From Rhodopseudomonas palustris (lineage in GTDB: Bacteria; Pseudomonadota; Alphaproteobacteria; Rhizobiales; Xanthobacteraceae): a DNA stretch of 64,000 nt. The translations under genes and the position numbers were made by a program. A model generated the notes under the pieces. The model was not told the DNA's origin, searched no databases, and saw only the letters and a program-made list of their open reading frames with translations. Location: the NCBI RefSeq assembly GCF_013415845.1, contig NZ_CP058907.1:372001-436000 (forward strand), read 5' to 3'. Numbering within the stretch: position 1 is the stretch's first letter; each line of letters begins with the position of its first letter. This document shows positions 18,343 to 26,887 of this stretch, piece after piece.

Positions 18343-18435
18343 GAAATTCTACAAAAAGCTCCTTGTGCACATAAAATATGCTAATAAATCTGACTTGCAC
18401 GCAATGTAAATTCTCTCGGATCAGGACACTCGCTC
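18343..18435. promoter_or_regulatory. AT-rich divergent promoter region of the sulfur pair
   Basis: The 93 bp between the TauE/SafE start and the MBL-protein start are much AT-richer than the flanking genes, especially around 18370-18395 (ATAAAATATGCTAATAAATC). Both promoters must lie here. In Xylella and Agrobacterium, comparable genes are under the persulfide-sensing ArsR-type repressor BigR, which binds AT-rich sites; no such regulator gene is in view and I see no clear palindrome. Confidence 0.5.
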
Positions 18436-19332
18436 GTGACCAGCCCGTCCTCGCCAGCCATCCGTGCGTTCTTCGACGAGCCGACCAACACGGTCAGCTA
18501 TCTCGTCTCCGATCCTGCCAGCGGCCGTGCGGCGGTGATCGATCCGGTGCTCGACTATGACCACGGGGACGGCTCGGTCGACGTCCGCTCGGTCGAGACG
18601 ATCCTGGACGCTGCGCGCGCCGACGGGCTGATGATCGACTGGGTGCTCGAGACTCATGCCCATGCCGATCACCTGTCCGGCGCGCCCTACATCAAGGCCA
18701 AGACCGGCGCCCGGGTCGGGATCGGCGAGCATATCAAGGACGTGCAGAAGATCTTCCGGCCGCTGTTCAACGCCGACGATCTGCGCACCGACGGCAGCGA
18801 TTTCGATCACCTGTTCAAGGACGGCGAGCGGTTCATGATCGGCGGCCTCACGGTCGAGGTGATGCACACGCCCGGTCACACGCCGGCCGACATCGCCTAC
18901 AGGATCGCCGATGCGGTGTTCGTCGGTGACACGCTGTTCATGCCTGACTACGGCACGGCGCGGGCCGACTTCCCGGGCGGCGACGCCCACCAGCTGTATC
19001 GCTCGATCCAGAAGCTGTTGGCGCTGCCGCCGCAGACCCGGCTGTTCATGTGCCACGACTACAAGGCGCCGGGCCGCGACACCTATGCTTGGGAAACCAC
19101 CGTTCAGGCCGAGCGCGAAGGCAACGTGCATCTGCGCGGCGGGGTGAGTGAGGAAGACTTCGTCGCGATGCGGACCAAGCGCGACGCGACCCTGAAGGCG
19201 CCGACGCTGCTGCTGCCGTCGATCCAGGTCAACATCCGCGCCGGCCGCTTCCCGAAGGCGCAGCACAACGGCGTGCGCTATCTGCTGCTGCCGGTGCGCC
19301 CAAGGCCCGGCGCCGAGGCCGGAATTAGCTGA
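18436..19332 (+). CDS. MBL-fold hydrolase of the persulfide dioxygenase (ETHE1/Blh) type
   Basis: 298 residues from a GTG start. The metallo-beta-lactamase fold has the metal motif THAHADHLSGAP, the second-site MHTPGHTP, and VGDTLFMPDYGTARADFPGGDAHQLYRSI, all typical of the ETHE1/Blh group, which oxidises glutathione persulfide to sulfite and glutathione using Fe(II). The phrase YIKAKTGARVGIGEHIKDVQKIF also follows the Blh pattern. The partner is the divergent TauE/SafE exporter, which fits a sulfide-detoxification pair: sulfite made by this enzyme would be exported. The activity is family inference. Confidence 0.85.
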   Translation: MTSPSSPAIRAFFDEPTNTVSYLVSDPASGRAAVIDPVLDYDHGDGSVDVRSVETILDAARADGLMIDWVLETHAHADHLSGAPYIKAKTGARVGIGEHIKDVQKIFRPLFNADDLRTDGSDFDHLFKDGERFMIGGLTVEVMHTPGHTPADIAYRIADAVFVGDTLFMPDYGTARADFPGGDAHQLYRSIQKLLALPPQTRLFMCHDYKAPGRDTYAWETTVQAEREGNVHLRGGVSEEDFVAMRTKRDATLKAPTLLLPSIQVNIRAGRFPKAQHNGVRYLLLPVRPRPGAEAGIS

Positions 19333-19430
19333 CGGTGGCGGCCGCGGCCAACCGACGCGCCAAACCTTAACACGGTGTTAACCGCCGAGGTGTGGAGTGC
19401 CGACGCGAGATTCGTCATGGGAGCCGCGCG

Positions 19431-19793
19431 ATGGCTGACATCATGAGCGTGCTGGCGTCGGGTTACTCGTCCGCGGCGCTGCAGACGCCGTCGAAGACCA
19501 AATACGTCAATGTCGATCCGGCGCTCTACAACGGCACCTGGACCGGCACCTATTCGAACACCAAGAAGTTCTCGATCACCGTCTCGGACGTGCAGGGTTT
19601 CCGCGCGCAGGTGAAGTATCAGAGCGAAGGCACGGTGAAGTATCAGAGCGTGTTGATCAAGGACGGCGCGTTCCGGATCGGCGACACCAAGTTTGCGCTT
19701 GGTAAGAACGACACCGCCTCGATCCGCAACGTCGTCACCGATGCGGCGACCGGCCAGACTCAGCTCGTCACCGGCACCGCCAAGCGAAGCTGA
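19431..19793 (+). CDS. Conserved hypothetical protein, 120 residues
   Basis: The ATG at 19431 (MADIMSVLASGYSSAAL) follows GGGAG by 7 bases. I do not recognise a named family. After a short N-terminal segment, NVDPALYNGTWTGTYSNTKKFSITVSDVQGFRAQVKYQSEGTVKYQSVLIKDGAFRIGDTKFALGKNDTASI alternates polar and hydrophobic residues as in a small beta-sandwich, ending in a Thr-rich tail. No signal peptide is clear. Base composition matches the chromosome. It stands alone between the MBL gene and the convergent rpoH. Confidence 0.7.
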   Translation: MADIMSVLASGYSSAALQTPSKTKYVNVDPALYNGTWTGTYSNTKKFSITVSDVQGFRAQVKYQSEGTVKYQSVLIKDGAFRIGDTKFALGKNDTASIRNVVTDAATGQTQLVTGTAKRS

Positions 19794-19853
19794 GGCATCG
19801 CGCTCACGGCTTGCCCTCCGCCGCTCTTCGTACGGGGCATTTTCATCAGTTGT

Positions 19854-19920
19854 CGTTATGGCCGGGCTGGTCCCGGCCATCTGTGTTTCCGGGCTTCAGA
19901 TGTGGATGCCCGCACGAGGC
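19854..19920. repeat. Palindromic intergenic repeat, family A (degenerate copy)
   Basis: TTATGGCCGGGCTGGTCCCGGCCAT forms a hairpin, followed by a weaker half ending GGATGCCCGCAC. It matches the better copies at 22587-22680 and 59566-59646. It lies in the gap between the hypothetical gene and the convergent rpoH. Confidence 0.75.
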
Positions 19921-19944
19921 TAGGCGCGCCGCGCGAGCAACCAA

Positions 19945-19975
19945 ACAAAAACCCCGCCGGTGAGGGCGGGGTTCG
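19945..19975 (-). terminator. Rho-independent terminator of rpoH
   Basis: A perfect 9-bp stem, AACCCCGCC (19950-19958) with GGCGGGGTT (19965-19973). Read on the minus strand it is followed by TTTTTG at 19951 down to 19945, the expected U-tract. It lies about 30 bases after the rpoH stop. Confidence 0.85.
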
Positions 19976-20002
19976 TAGCTATCAGCTCTGCGCGGCTTGC
20001 GA

Positions 20003-20902
20003 TCAGTGCGCGGCTTCCAGAGCCGCCTGTTCCTGGCGGGCGATGGTGCCCTTGACGGCGCTCTGCACCTTCTCGAACGCCCGCACTTCGATCTGGCGCA
20101 CGCGCTCGCGCGACACGCCGAATTCGGAGGCGAGATCTTCAAGCGTCATCGGCTCGTCGGCGAGGCGGCGGGCCTCGAAGATCCGCCGTTCGCGCGGGTT
20201 CAGCACCTGGATCGCCCCGTTGAGCGCGGCCCGGCGCTGGTCGAGCTCTTCGTGCTCGGCCATCACCGCTTCCTGGCTCGGCGACTGATCGACCAGCCAG
20301 TCCTGCCATTCGCCCGGCTCGCCGTCGTCGCGGATCGGCGCGTTGAGCGAAGCGTCGCCGCCGAGGCGGCGGTTCATGTCGACCACGTCCTGCTCGGTCA
20401 CCCCGAGCCGGGTGGCGATCAGCTTGACCTGGTCGGGATGCAGATCGCCCTCGTCCAGCGCCGAGATCTTGCTCTTCGCCTTGCGCAGATTGAAGAACAG
20501 CTTCTTCTGGTTCGCGGTGGTACCCATCTTCACGAGTGACCACGAACGCAGGATGTACTCTTGAATCGACGCCTTGATCCACCACATCGCGTAGGTGGCG
20601 AGGCGGAAGCCCTTCTCGGGCTCGAACCGCTTCACCGCCTGCATCAGGCCGACGTTGCCTTCCGAGACGACCTCGGAGATCGGCAGGCCATAGCCGCGGT
20701 AGCCCATCGCGATTTTGGCGACGAGGCGAAGGTGGCTGGTGACGAGTTGATGCGCCGCGTCGCGATCACCGTGTTCGCGCCAGCGTTTGGCGAGCATGTA
20801 CTCTTGCTGAGGCTCGAGCATCGGAAACTTGCGGATTTCCGCAAGGTAGCGAGCAAGGCCGGATTCTCCGTTGAGAATCGGGAGAGTAGCAGCACGGGCC
20901 AT
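20003..20902 (-). CDS. rpoH: RNA polymerase sigma-32 factor RpoH
   Basis: 299 residues, with GGAGG before the ATG. It directs RNA polymerase to heat-shock promoters. Region 2 reads LVTSHLRLVAKIAMGYRGYGLPISEVVSEGNVGLMQAVKRFEPEKGFRLATYAMWWIKASIQEYIL; the RpoH box NQKKLFFNLRKAKSKI, specific to sigma-32 proteins, is present; region 4 ends FGVSRERVRQIEVRAFEKVQSAVKG. Alphaproteobacteria often have several rpoH paralogues and I cannot tell which this is. It lies downstream of rluD in the same direction, 221 bp away, an arrangement conserved in the class, and is closed by an intrinsic terminator. Confidence 0.97.
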   Translation of the reverse strand: MARAATLPILNGESGLARYLAEIRKFPMLEPQQEYMLAKRWREHGDRDAAHQLVTSHLRLVAKIAMGYRGYGLPISEVVSEGNVGLMQAVKRFEPEKGFRLATYAMWWIKASIQEYILRSWSLVKMGTTANQKKLFFNLRKAKSKISALDEGDLHPDQVKLIATRLGVTEQDVVDMNRRLGGDASLNAPIRDDGEPGEWQDWLVDQSPSQEAVMAEHEELDQRRAALNGAIQVLNPRERRIFEARRLADEPMTLEDLASEFGVSRERVRQIEVRAFEKVQSAVKGTIARQEQAALEAAH

Positions 20903-21123
20903 TCAGCGCCCTCCAATTGGTTTCAGGCCCCCGATAGCGGGCGGCCAGGCAGACGGGCCGCTGTGTCAAAGCCGACCGGCCTGCGAAGGTTCCGCGTTGG
21001 CTCATCCCAACGCACCTGCAATATACAATACGTTAGTCGCGCAAGTTTAGTTACGGTCTTGTCACGTCGTTGTTACGCCGCAACAACGCGGTGAAATGAT
21101 TTACGTTTTCTGACTTTGCTGCG

Positions 21124-22128
21124 TCATTCCGTCGCCGTCAGCGCGGCCTGAAGATGGGCCAAATCGGCCGGCAGGGGTGATTCCCAGGTCAGCACCTCGC
21201 CGGTCGAGGGGTGCTCCAGCGTCAGCAAATACGCGTGCAGCGCCTGCCGTCCGAGCCCTGCCAACGCGGCGCGCCCCGCCGGGGCGAGCTGGTTAGCCTT
21301 GGTCTTGAAGTGCGGCCCGTAGACGTCGTCGCCGAGCAGGGGATGGCCGAGATGGGCGAGGTGCACCCGGATCTGATGGGTCCGGCCGGTCTCGAGCTGG
21401 CAGGCGATCAGCGCCGCGACCGGCTTGCCGTCCTTGCCGGAGAAGTTCTCCAGTACCTCCCAATGGGTAATCGCCTCCCGGCCGCCCTGGCGCACCGCCA
21501 TCTTCTCCCGCGCATGCGGGTGGCGGTCGATCGGGGCGTCGATCGTGCCGTATTTGCGGCCCGGCACCCCCCAGACGAAGGCGAGGTAGCCGCGGCGCAG
21601 TTCCCCGGTGCGGCCGTGGTCGGCGAATTGCGCGCTCAGCGACTGGTGCGCTTTGTCGTTCTTGGCCGCCACCATCAGGCCGGTGGTATCTTTATCCAGC
21701 CGGTGCACGATCCCCGGCCGCCTCACCCCGCCGATCCCGGACAGCGACGCCCCGCAATGCGCGATCAGGGCGTTGACCAGGGTCCCGGTCTCGTGCCCGG
21801 CCGCCGGGTGGACCACCAGCCCGCGCGGCTTGTTCAGCACGATGATGTCGGCGTCCTCGTAGACGATGTCGAGCGCGATCGCCTCGCCGGCCGGCTCGGC
21901 CGGGACCGGCGGCGGCACGTCGATTGTGATCGTCTCGCCCGGGGAGGCGTGATAAGCGGGGTCGCGGACGAGGGTGCCGGCGATCGCCACCCGGCCGTCG
22001 AGGATCAGCGCTTTCAGCCGCGACCGCGACAGCTCGGGGCAGCGCGCCGCCAGCACGCGGTCGAGCCGCTGCGAGCCCTCGTCGCCGGCCACCACCACAT
22101 TCACGGGATTTTCCGGCGTTTCGCCCAC
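21124..22128 (-). CDS. rluD: RluD-type 23S rRNA pseudouridine synthase
   Basis: 334 residues from a GTG at 22128 (VGETPENPVNVVVAGDEGSQRLDRVLAA); a second GTG at 22104 is also possible, and a much longer open frame upstream has no S4-domain resemblance. The N-terminal S4 RNA-binding domain (LDRVLAARCPELSRSRLKALILDGRVAIAG) is followed by the catalytic domain with GIVHRLDKDTTGLMVAAKND, which holds the catalytic Asp, and ETGRTHQIRVHLAHLGHPLLGDDVYG. Predicted targets are the uridines of helix 69 of 23S rRNA. It is upstream of rpoH on the same strand and divergent from the small membrane protein at 22171. Confidence 0.93.
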   Translation of the reverse strand: MGETPENPVNVVVAGDEGSQRLDRVLAARCPELSRSRLKALILDGRVAIAGTLVRDPAYHASPGETITIDVPPPVPAEPAGEAIALDIVYEDADIIVLNKPRGLVVHPAAGHETGTLVNALIAHCGASLSGIGGVRRPGIVHRLDKDTTGLMVAAKNDKAHQSLSAQFADHGRTGELRRGYLAFVWGVPGRKYGTIDAPIDRHPHAREKMAVRQGGREAITHWEVLENFSGKDGKPVAALIACQLETGRTHQIRVHLAHLGHPLLGDDVYGPHFKTKANQLAPAGRAALAGLGRQALHAYLLTLEHPSTGEVLTWESPLPADLAHLQAALTATE

Positions 22129-22170
22129 AACCGCACCTTCCAAAACAGCCGCCTTCAAACAGAGATTCGC

Positions 22171-22506
22171 ATGACCGACACCGCCACGCCCGACCCCACC
22201 CCCGAGCAGGCCGCGCTGTTTGCGCGGGTGCGGCGGATGATGCTGATCGCGGGCCTGACCACGACGCTGGCGGTGGCCGCGGTGTTGATCGCCATCGGCT
22301 ATAAGCTTTTCCGCGCCGAGGGAAGCGCGCCGGCCGCCACCGAGCACACCCTGCGGCTGCCGAAGGGCGCCCGCGTGGTCTCGACCGCCTCCGCCGGCGA
22401 CTATGTGGTCGTCACCCTCGACATCGGCGGCGCCACCGAGCTGCGCACCTTCGAGGCCAAAACCCTCAAACCCACCGGCCGCCTGACCTTCGCGACCGAA
22501 CCGTAG
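22171..22506 (+). CDS. Small single-span membrane protein (DUF6476-like)
   Basis: 111 residues (MTDTATPDPTPEQAALFARVRRMMLIAGLTTTLAVAAVLIAIGYKLF). One transmembrane helix at about 25-47 follows a short cytoplasmic lead; the rest (LRLPKGARVVSTASAGDYVVVTLDIGGATELRTFEAKTLKPTGRLTF) looks like a small periplasmic beta domain. Short proteins of this layout occur divergent from rluD in many alphaproteobacteria and are of unknown function. I am fairly sure it is a real gene and not of its role. Confidence 0.8.
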   Translation: MTDTATPDPTPEQAALFARVRRMMLIAGLTTTLAVAAVLIAIGYKLFRAEGSAPAATEHTLRLPKGARVVSTASAGDYVVVTLDIGGATELRTFEAKTLKPTGRLTFATEP

Positions 22507-22586
22507 GCGGTGGGGCGCGTTCGTTCGGTTCCGTCCGTCTTGAAGACGAGCGCCTTGCCTTTAGATCGATGTCTTGCCCCACTAAC

Positions 22587-22680
22587 GTCGTCATGGCCGG
22601 GCTTGCCCCGGCCATCCACGGCCACAGGCACGGCCATTCTTTAAGGATGGATGCCCGGGTCCGAGCCCGGGCATGACGGA
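22587..22680. repeat. Palindromic intergenic repeat, family A
   Basis: CGTCATGGCCGGGCTTGCCCCGGCCAT forms one hairpin, then a variable middle (with CACGGCCATTCTTTAAGG), then GGATGCCCGGGTCCGAGCCCGGGCATGACG forms a second. The outer ends CGTCATG and CATGACG are also complementary, so the whole unit can fold as a cruciform. It lies between the small membrane protein and tRNA-Glu. Confidence 0.85.
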
Positions 22681-22746
22681 TTTCGGAAAAGGCCGCCCCC
22701 CGATCTTGCGGCGGCGCGGTTTCGCGGCTATTGGTTCGGCCCTCAC

Positions 22747-22821
22747 GCTCCCTTCGTCTAGCGGTTAGGACGCGGCCCTCTCAAGGCTGAAACAGGGGTT
22801 CGATTCCCCTAGGGAGCGCCA
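22747..22821 (+). tRNA. tRNA-Glu (anticodon CTC)
   Basis: 75 bases including an encoded CCA. The acceptor stem GCTCCCT pairs with AGGGAGC, the D arm is GTCTAGCGGTTAGGAC, the anticodon stem CGGCC/GGCTG encloses loop CTCTCAA (anticodon CTC, reading GAG), and the T arm is CAGGG-GTTCGAT-CCCTA-like. All arms fold in the standard way. It sits alone, upstream of the convergent PAS-GGDEF-EAL gene. Confidence 0.97.
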
Positions 22822-22870
22822 TTCGCGTTAATAGCTGCGGATGCCGACCTCACGCAGGTCTTCCCGGCGA

Positions 22871-25393
22871 TCAGTTATTCGAGCCGGCTCCCCGCTCAAT
22901 ACCCGCCGCCACCACCGGCGCCTGATCTGCTGCGACCGGCCGTGAGAACACGTAGCCCTGCACGAAATCACAGTCGAAGGCGGTGAGCAGATCGACCTCG
23001 GCGGCCAGTTCGGCGCCTTCGGCGACGACGCTCATGCCGAGGCCGTGCGCCAGCGCGATGATGCCGCCGAGCAGTTTGCACTTCTCGGGCACGGTGGCGA
23101 TGCCGTCGACGAAGGTGCGGTCGATCTTCAGGCGATTGAACGGCAGGCGTGTCAGATAGCCGAGCGACGAATAGCCGGAGCCGAAATCATCGAGCGCGAG
23201 CTGGATGCCCAGCTTCGACAGCGCCGCGAGCGTCGTGCTGACTTTCTGTTTGGTGTGATCGACGAACAGATTCTCGGTCAGCTCCAGGCACAGCAGCTCC
23301 GGCGGCAGGCCGGTGTCGGCCAGCACCGTGGCCACGACTTTCTCGAAATCGCCGTTCCAGATCTGCGCCGGAGACACGTTCACCGAGATGGTCCTGGCCG
23401 GCAGTCCGGCGTCGAGCCAGCCGCGCATCTGCTTGCAGGCATCGCGCAGCACCCAATGGCCGAGATCGACGATCAGGCCGGTGGTTTCCGCGATCGGAAT
23501 GAACTCCGCCGGTGAAATCGGCCCGCGTTCGGGATGGCTCCAGCGCAGCAGCGCTTCGAAGCCGATGACCCGACCGGTCTTGAGGTCGATCTGCGGCTGG
23601 TAATGCGTATTGAGGCCGCCGCTGTCGACGGCATGGCGCAGCCTCCGGCCGAGGTCGAGCTTCTGATCGACCGCCTCGGCATACATCGGCTCGAACAGCT
23701 GCGCCCGGCCGCGCCCGGCCTCTTTGGCCATATAGAGCGCAAGATCCGCATTGCGCGAGGCCTTCTCCGCGGTTGCGCCGTGCTCCGGCAAGATGGCGAT
23801 GCCGATGGTGGCGCCGATGCAGGCCTCGCCTTCGGCAAGCTCGACCGGGACTGATAGTTTCGCGATCAACCGGTCCGCAAGGGCGGTCGTCGCTTCGACA
23901 GACGTATTTGGAGAGTTCGTCAGCACCGCAAATTCGTCGCCGCCGATCCGGGCGATAAAGGCTTGCGGACCCAGCTCCTGTCGCAACACTCCCGCCACGT
24001 GAATCAGCAGGCTGTCGCCGGTGGAATGGCCGAGGGAATCGTTGACCTCTTTGAAGCGATCGAGGTCGATCAGGTACAGCGCGTTCTGGCCGTGCTCCGC
24101 CATCGGGTTCTCGAACAGATCGGCGAGCTTGCGCTTGTAGAGCGCGCGATTAGCAAGGCCGGTCAGCGGATCCGTATAGGCGAGCTGCTCGAGCCGGCGC
24201 TCCGCCTCCTTGCGATCGGTGACGTCTTGCGCGGTGCCGATCAGGCCGATGACCCTCCCGTTCGAAATCTCGGCCTTGCAGATGATGGCCAGATCGCGTG
24301 GCGTGCCGTCGGTGTGCAGAATCCGAATGTCGGTAGCTTCCGTCGTGCTGGTGCGAAGAACGCGCTTCTGGATCTTCAGCAGGCGTGCGGCGTCATCGTC
24401 CAGAAAATAAGGCTCTGTGCCTTCATAGGTCGGTTCGAACGCATCGGGCTCCAGGCCAAGCAGCTGATAGAGTTCGGGCGACCACACGGTCCGGCCGGTG
24501 TCGAGCCGATGAGTCCAGGTCCCGATCCGGCCGAGCCGATGAGCCTCTTCCAACGCTCCGGTGCGCTGGTCGAGCAATGTTCTGGCGGCCGCAAGCTGGG
24601 TGATGTCGCTGGCTGTGCCGCGATAGCCCAGGAATGTCCCGTCATCGGCAAAGATCGGCTTGCCGCTGGTCGAAATAATGATCCGCGAGCCGTCGTTGCC
24701 AATCGATGTGTAGATGAAGTCACGGAACGGGCGATGGGCTTCCATATCGTCCCGGTGCAGGGCCATGGAGCCTTCTTCGTCGGGCGCATAAGCGAGCTCC
24801 CACCGCGCCTTTCCGCCGGACGCGACGGTCTGCAGCGCCGCATTGCCATCGAGTGATTTCGGATAGGGAAGCAACCGATGGTCGGGGCCGGACTCCCAAC
24901 ACCAGTCCGACGCGGTGCTGACGAAATCTGCCAGACGCTGTTCGCTCACGGCCAGCTGCCGGAGGGCAGATGTTTCAGGAGTTGCATCGCGGACGATGCC
25001 GAACACCCGCTGGACCTGACCGTTCGCATCGAACTCCGGCTCGCCGTGCACGACGCAATCGAGCAGACGGCCATCAGGCTTGATCAGTTTCGTTTCCACC
25101 GCAAACGGCCGGCCCTCCGTCCAGCACGCGGCGTAGTGAGCCTGCAGAATCGCGTGGCTGTCGGTGAGGTCATGGTCACGAGCCGGCGCGAGCGGAACGG
25201 AATCGTCGGGCGTGTCGGCATCGTAGAGCGACGTGAATTCAGCCGACATCCAGAAATCGGTTGCGGCGGCGCTGTAAGACTCCCAATACGCAGCGCGCGC
25301 CATCCGCATCGCGCGACGCAGCGACCACTCCTGATGCCACCCCCGCGGTTCTCGTGGGTAAGGCTGCCGCAATGACACTCCCCGAACGGCCAT
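22871..25393 (-). CDS. PAS-PAS-PAS-GGDEF-EAL cyclic-di-GMP enzyme, both catalytic motifs intact
   Basis: 840 residues, cytoplasmic by sequence. Three PAS/PAC sensing modules lie at about 40-150, 160-280 and 285-400. The diguanylate cyclase domain starts YTDPLTGLANRALYKRKL and has an intact GGDEF at 484-488. The phosphodiesterase domain has EAL at 613-615, SVNVSPAQ, LELTENLF, DDFGSGYSSLGYL, and KIDRTFV, so both synthesis and hydrolysis of c-di-GMP look possible. In such tandem proteins one activity usually dominates, set by the PAS input, whose ligand is unknown. No transmembrane helix was seen. It converges on the tRNA-Glu gene. The ATG at 25393 is taken as start; later methionines (for example near residue 29) are possible. 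Confidence 0.93.
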   Translation of the reverse strand: MAVRGVSLRQPYPREPRGWHQEWSLRRAMRMARAAYWESYSAAATDFWMSAEFTSLYDADTPDDSVPLAPARDHDLTDSHAILQAHYAACWTEGRPFAVETKLIKPDGRLLDCVVHGEPEFDANGQVQRVFGIVRDATPETSALRQLAVSEQRLADFVSTASDWCWESGPDHRLLPYPKSLDGNAALQTVASGGKARWELAYAPDEEGSMALHRDDMEAHRPFRDFIYTSIGNDGSRIIISTSGKPIFADDGTFLGYRGTASDITQLAAARTLLDQRTGALEEAHRLGRIGTWTHRLDTGRTVWSPELYQLLGLEPDAFEPTYEGTEPYFLDDDAARLLKIQKRVLRTSTTEATDIRILHTDGTPRDLAIICKAEISNGRVIGLIGTAQDVTDRKEAERRLEQLAYTDPLTGLANRALYKRKLADLFENPMAEHGQNALYLIDLDRFKEVNDSLGHSTGDSLLIHVAGVLRQELGPQAFIARIGGDEFAVLTNSPNTSVEATTALADRLIAKLSVPVELAEGEACIGATIGIAILPEHGATAEKASRNADLALYMAKEAGRGRAQLFEPMYAEAVDQKLDLGRRLRHAVDSGGLNTHYQPQIDLKTGRVIGFEALLRWSHPERGPISPAEFIPIAETTGLIVDLGHWVLRDACKQMRGWLDAGLPARTISVNVSPAQIWNGDFEKVVATVLADTGLPPELLCLELTENLFVDHTKQKVSTTLAALSKLGIQLALDDFGSGYSSLGYLTRLPFNRLKIDRTFVDGIATVPEKCKLLGGIIALAHGLGMSVVAEGAELAAEVDLLTAFDCDFVQGYVFSRPVAADQAPVVAAGIERGAGSNN

Positions 25394-25462
25394 CTTTCAC
25401 CACCCAAGACGAACCCGCATCATGGTACAGTCGTAACATGAGGCTACCCGGCTTCAGAGCGA

Positions 25463-25562
25463 AAGTTCCAACGAGATCAGAGCGCTCGCCATCGTGGTAT
25501 AATTTGCGTGAACCGACTTGGAACCGGCGTGGCCGCGCCGGAGTAGATCGAGGTTGGAACTT
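25463..25562. repeat. 10-bp inverted repeat with an 80-bp spacer
   Basis: AAGTTCCAAC (25463-25472) and GTTGGAACTT (25553-25562) are perfect complements in the gap upstream of the GGDEF-EAL gene and downstream of the methionine gamma-lyase gene. A related TTGGAACC lies between them. This may be a pair of regulator sites or chance. Confidence 0.35.
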
Positions 25563-25593
25563 CGGGTTCCGCCTTGTCGGAACAACGCGTAGT

Positions 25594-26778
25594 TCATAGC
25601 GCCCCAAGCAAGTCCTGTTTCAGATCCTCATAATCCTCCAGTCCTACTGAGATCCTGATCAGTCCGTCGGTAAATCCGTGCCGCGCGCGTTCGGCCGGAT
25701 CGTAGGTCGCGTGGGTCATGCTGGCCGGGTGTTGGATCAGGGTCTCGGCGTCGCCGAGACTGACCGCTCGCGTCGCCAGCTTCACCTTGTCCATGAAGCT
25801 GCGGCCGGCTGCTAATCCGCCTCTGAGCTCGAGTGCGATCATGCCGCCGGGCTGGCGCATCTGCCGCTGCGCGAGGTTGCGCTGCTTGTGGCTGTCGAGA
25901 CCGGGGTAGTACACGGCGGCGACGGCGGGATGCGCTTCGAGATCGTGCGCGAGCTTTACGGCGGTGGCGCTGTGGCGATCCATCCGCAGGTTCAACGTCT
26001 TCAGGCCGCGCAGGATCAGGAAGGCGTCGAACGCCGAGATGCAGGCACCGTTCAGCTCCTTAATGCCGACGAAGCGGAGCTGATCGATGATCTCCTTCGG
26101 CCCCACCACCGCGCCGGCGAGCAGGTCGCCATGGCCGCCGAGATACTTCGTCGCCGAATGGGTGACGAGATCTGCGCCGAGATCGAGCGGGCGCTGCAGA
26201 TAAGGCGTGCAGTAGGTGTTGTCGACGACGAGGCGAGCGTCGGCGCGCCGGCAGATCTCGGCGCAGGCGGCGATGTCGACCAGCCGCATGTTCGGATTGG
26301 TCGGGGTCTCGGTGAACACCAGCCGGGTATTCGGCCGTAGCGCGGCCTGCAGATTGGCCGGATCGGTGAGATCGGCGAACACCACCTCGATGCCGAACCG
26401 TGGCAGATGATGCTCGAACAGACCGAAGGTGCAGCCGTACAGCATCTGGTCGGCGATGATGCCGTCGCCCGTCTTCAGCAGCGTCCAGATCAGCGCCGTC
26501 AGGGCTCCGACGCCCGAGGCGGTGGCGAGCGCGGCCTCGCCGCCTTCCAGCGCCGCCAGTCGGCTCTCCAGCACCGCCACCGTCGGATTGCCGACCCGCG
26601 AATACACGAAGCCTTCGGCCTCGCCGGCGAACCGCGCCGCGCCCTCAGCGGCGCTGGCGAACGCGTAGGTCGAGGTCAGGAACAGCGGCGGGTTGAGCGC
26701 ACCGTGATGCGCCAGCGGGTCGTAGCCGTGGTGGATCGCGGTGGTGGCAAAGCCGGGCGAGTGGGACGATTCGGTCAT
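25594..26778 (-). CDS. mdeA: Methionine gamma-lyase (PLP-dependent)
   Basis: 394 residues from the ATG at 26778 ([21 protein letters not shown]), preceded by AGGAGCC; an upstream in-frame extension is rejected. It cleaves L-methionine to methanethiol, ammonia and 2-oxobutyrate. It belongs to the Cys/Met PLP family: [49 protein letters not shown] with the PLP lysine. The motif [13 protein letters not shown] contains the active-site Tyr and the Cys characteristic of methionine gamma-lyases, separating it from cystathionine lyases and synthases. It is divergent from an Lrp-type regulator with 109 bp between, the mdeA/mdeR layout known from Pseudomonas putida. Confidence 0.88.
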   Translation of the reverse strand: MTESSHSPGFATTAIHHGYDPLAHHGALNPPLFLTSTYAFASAAEGAARFAGEAEGFVYSRVGNPTVAVLESRLAALEGGEAALATASGVGALTALIWTLLKTGDGIIADQMLYGCTFGLFEHHLPRFGIEVVFADLTDPANLQAALRPNTRLVFTETPTNPNMRLVDIAACAEICRRADARLVVDNTYCTPYLQRPLDLGADLVTHSATKYLGGHGDLLAGAVVGPKEIIDQLRFVGIKELNGACISAFDAFLILRGLKTLNLRMDRHSATAVKLAHDLEAHPAVAAVYYPGLDSHKQRNLAQRQMRQPGGMIALELRGGLAAGRSFMDKVKLATRAVSLGDAETLIQHPASMTHATYDPAERARHGFTDGLIRISVGLEDYEDLKQDLLGAL

Positions 26779-26825
26779 GGCGGGGCTCCTTTTTGGCGAG
26801 TATGGCCCGAAGCCCGCTTCTAAAC

Positions 26826-26862
26826 TTGCCAATCATGCTATCAAACACATACAAATTGGCAA
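26826..26862. promoter_or_regulatory. Inverted repeat between mdeA and the Lrp regulator, candidate operator
   Basis: TTGCCAAT (26826-26833) and ATTGGCAA (26855-26862) are perfect 8-base complements separated by 21 AT-rich bases, inside the 109-bp divergent promoter. Lrp-family regulators bind paired sites of this sort, so it probably controls both genes. Confidence 0.6.
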
Positions 26863-26887
26863 TCTTCTTCACTTTGCTGCGCAGCAT

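Noticed and set aside
21069..21087. GTTGTT-ACGCCGC-AACAAC as terminator of rluD or operator of rpoH
   Set aside because: Arms are only six bases, no T-run follows, and no related site was seen nearby.
22747..22821. tRNA-Glu as an integration site for an island
   Set aside because: No integrase gene and no repeated 3' tRNA end were seen downstream, and the next genes look chromosomal.
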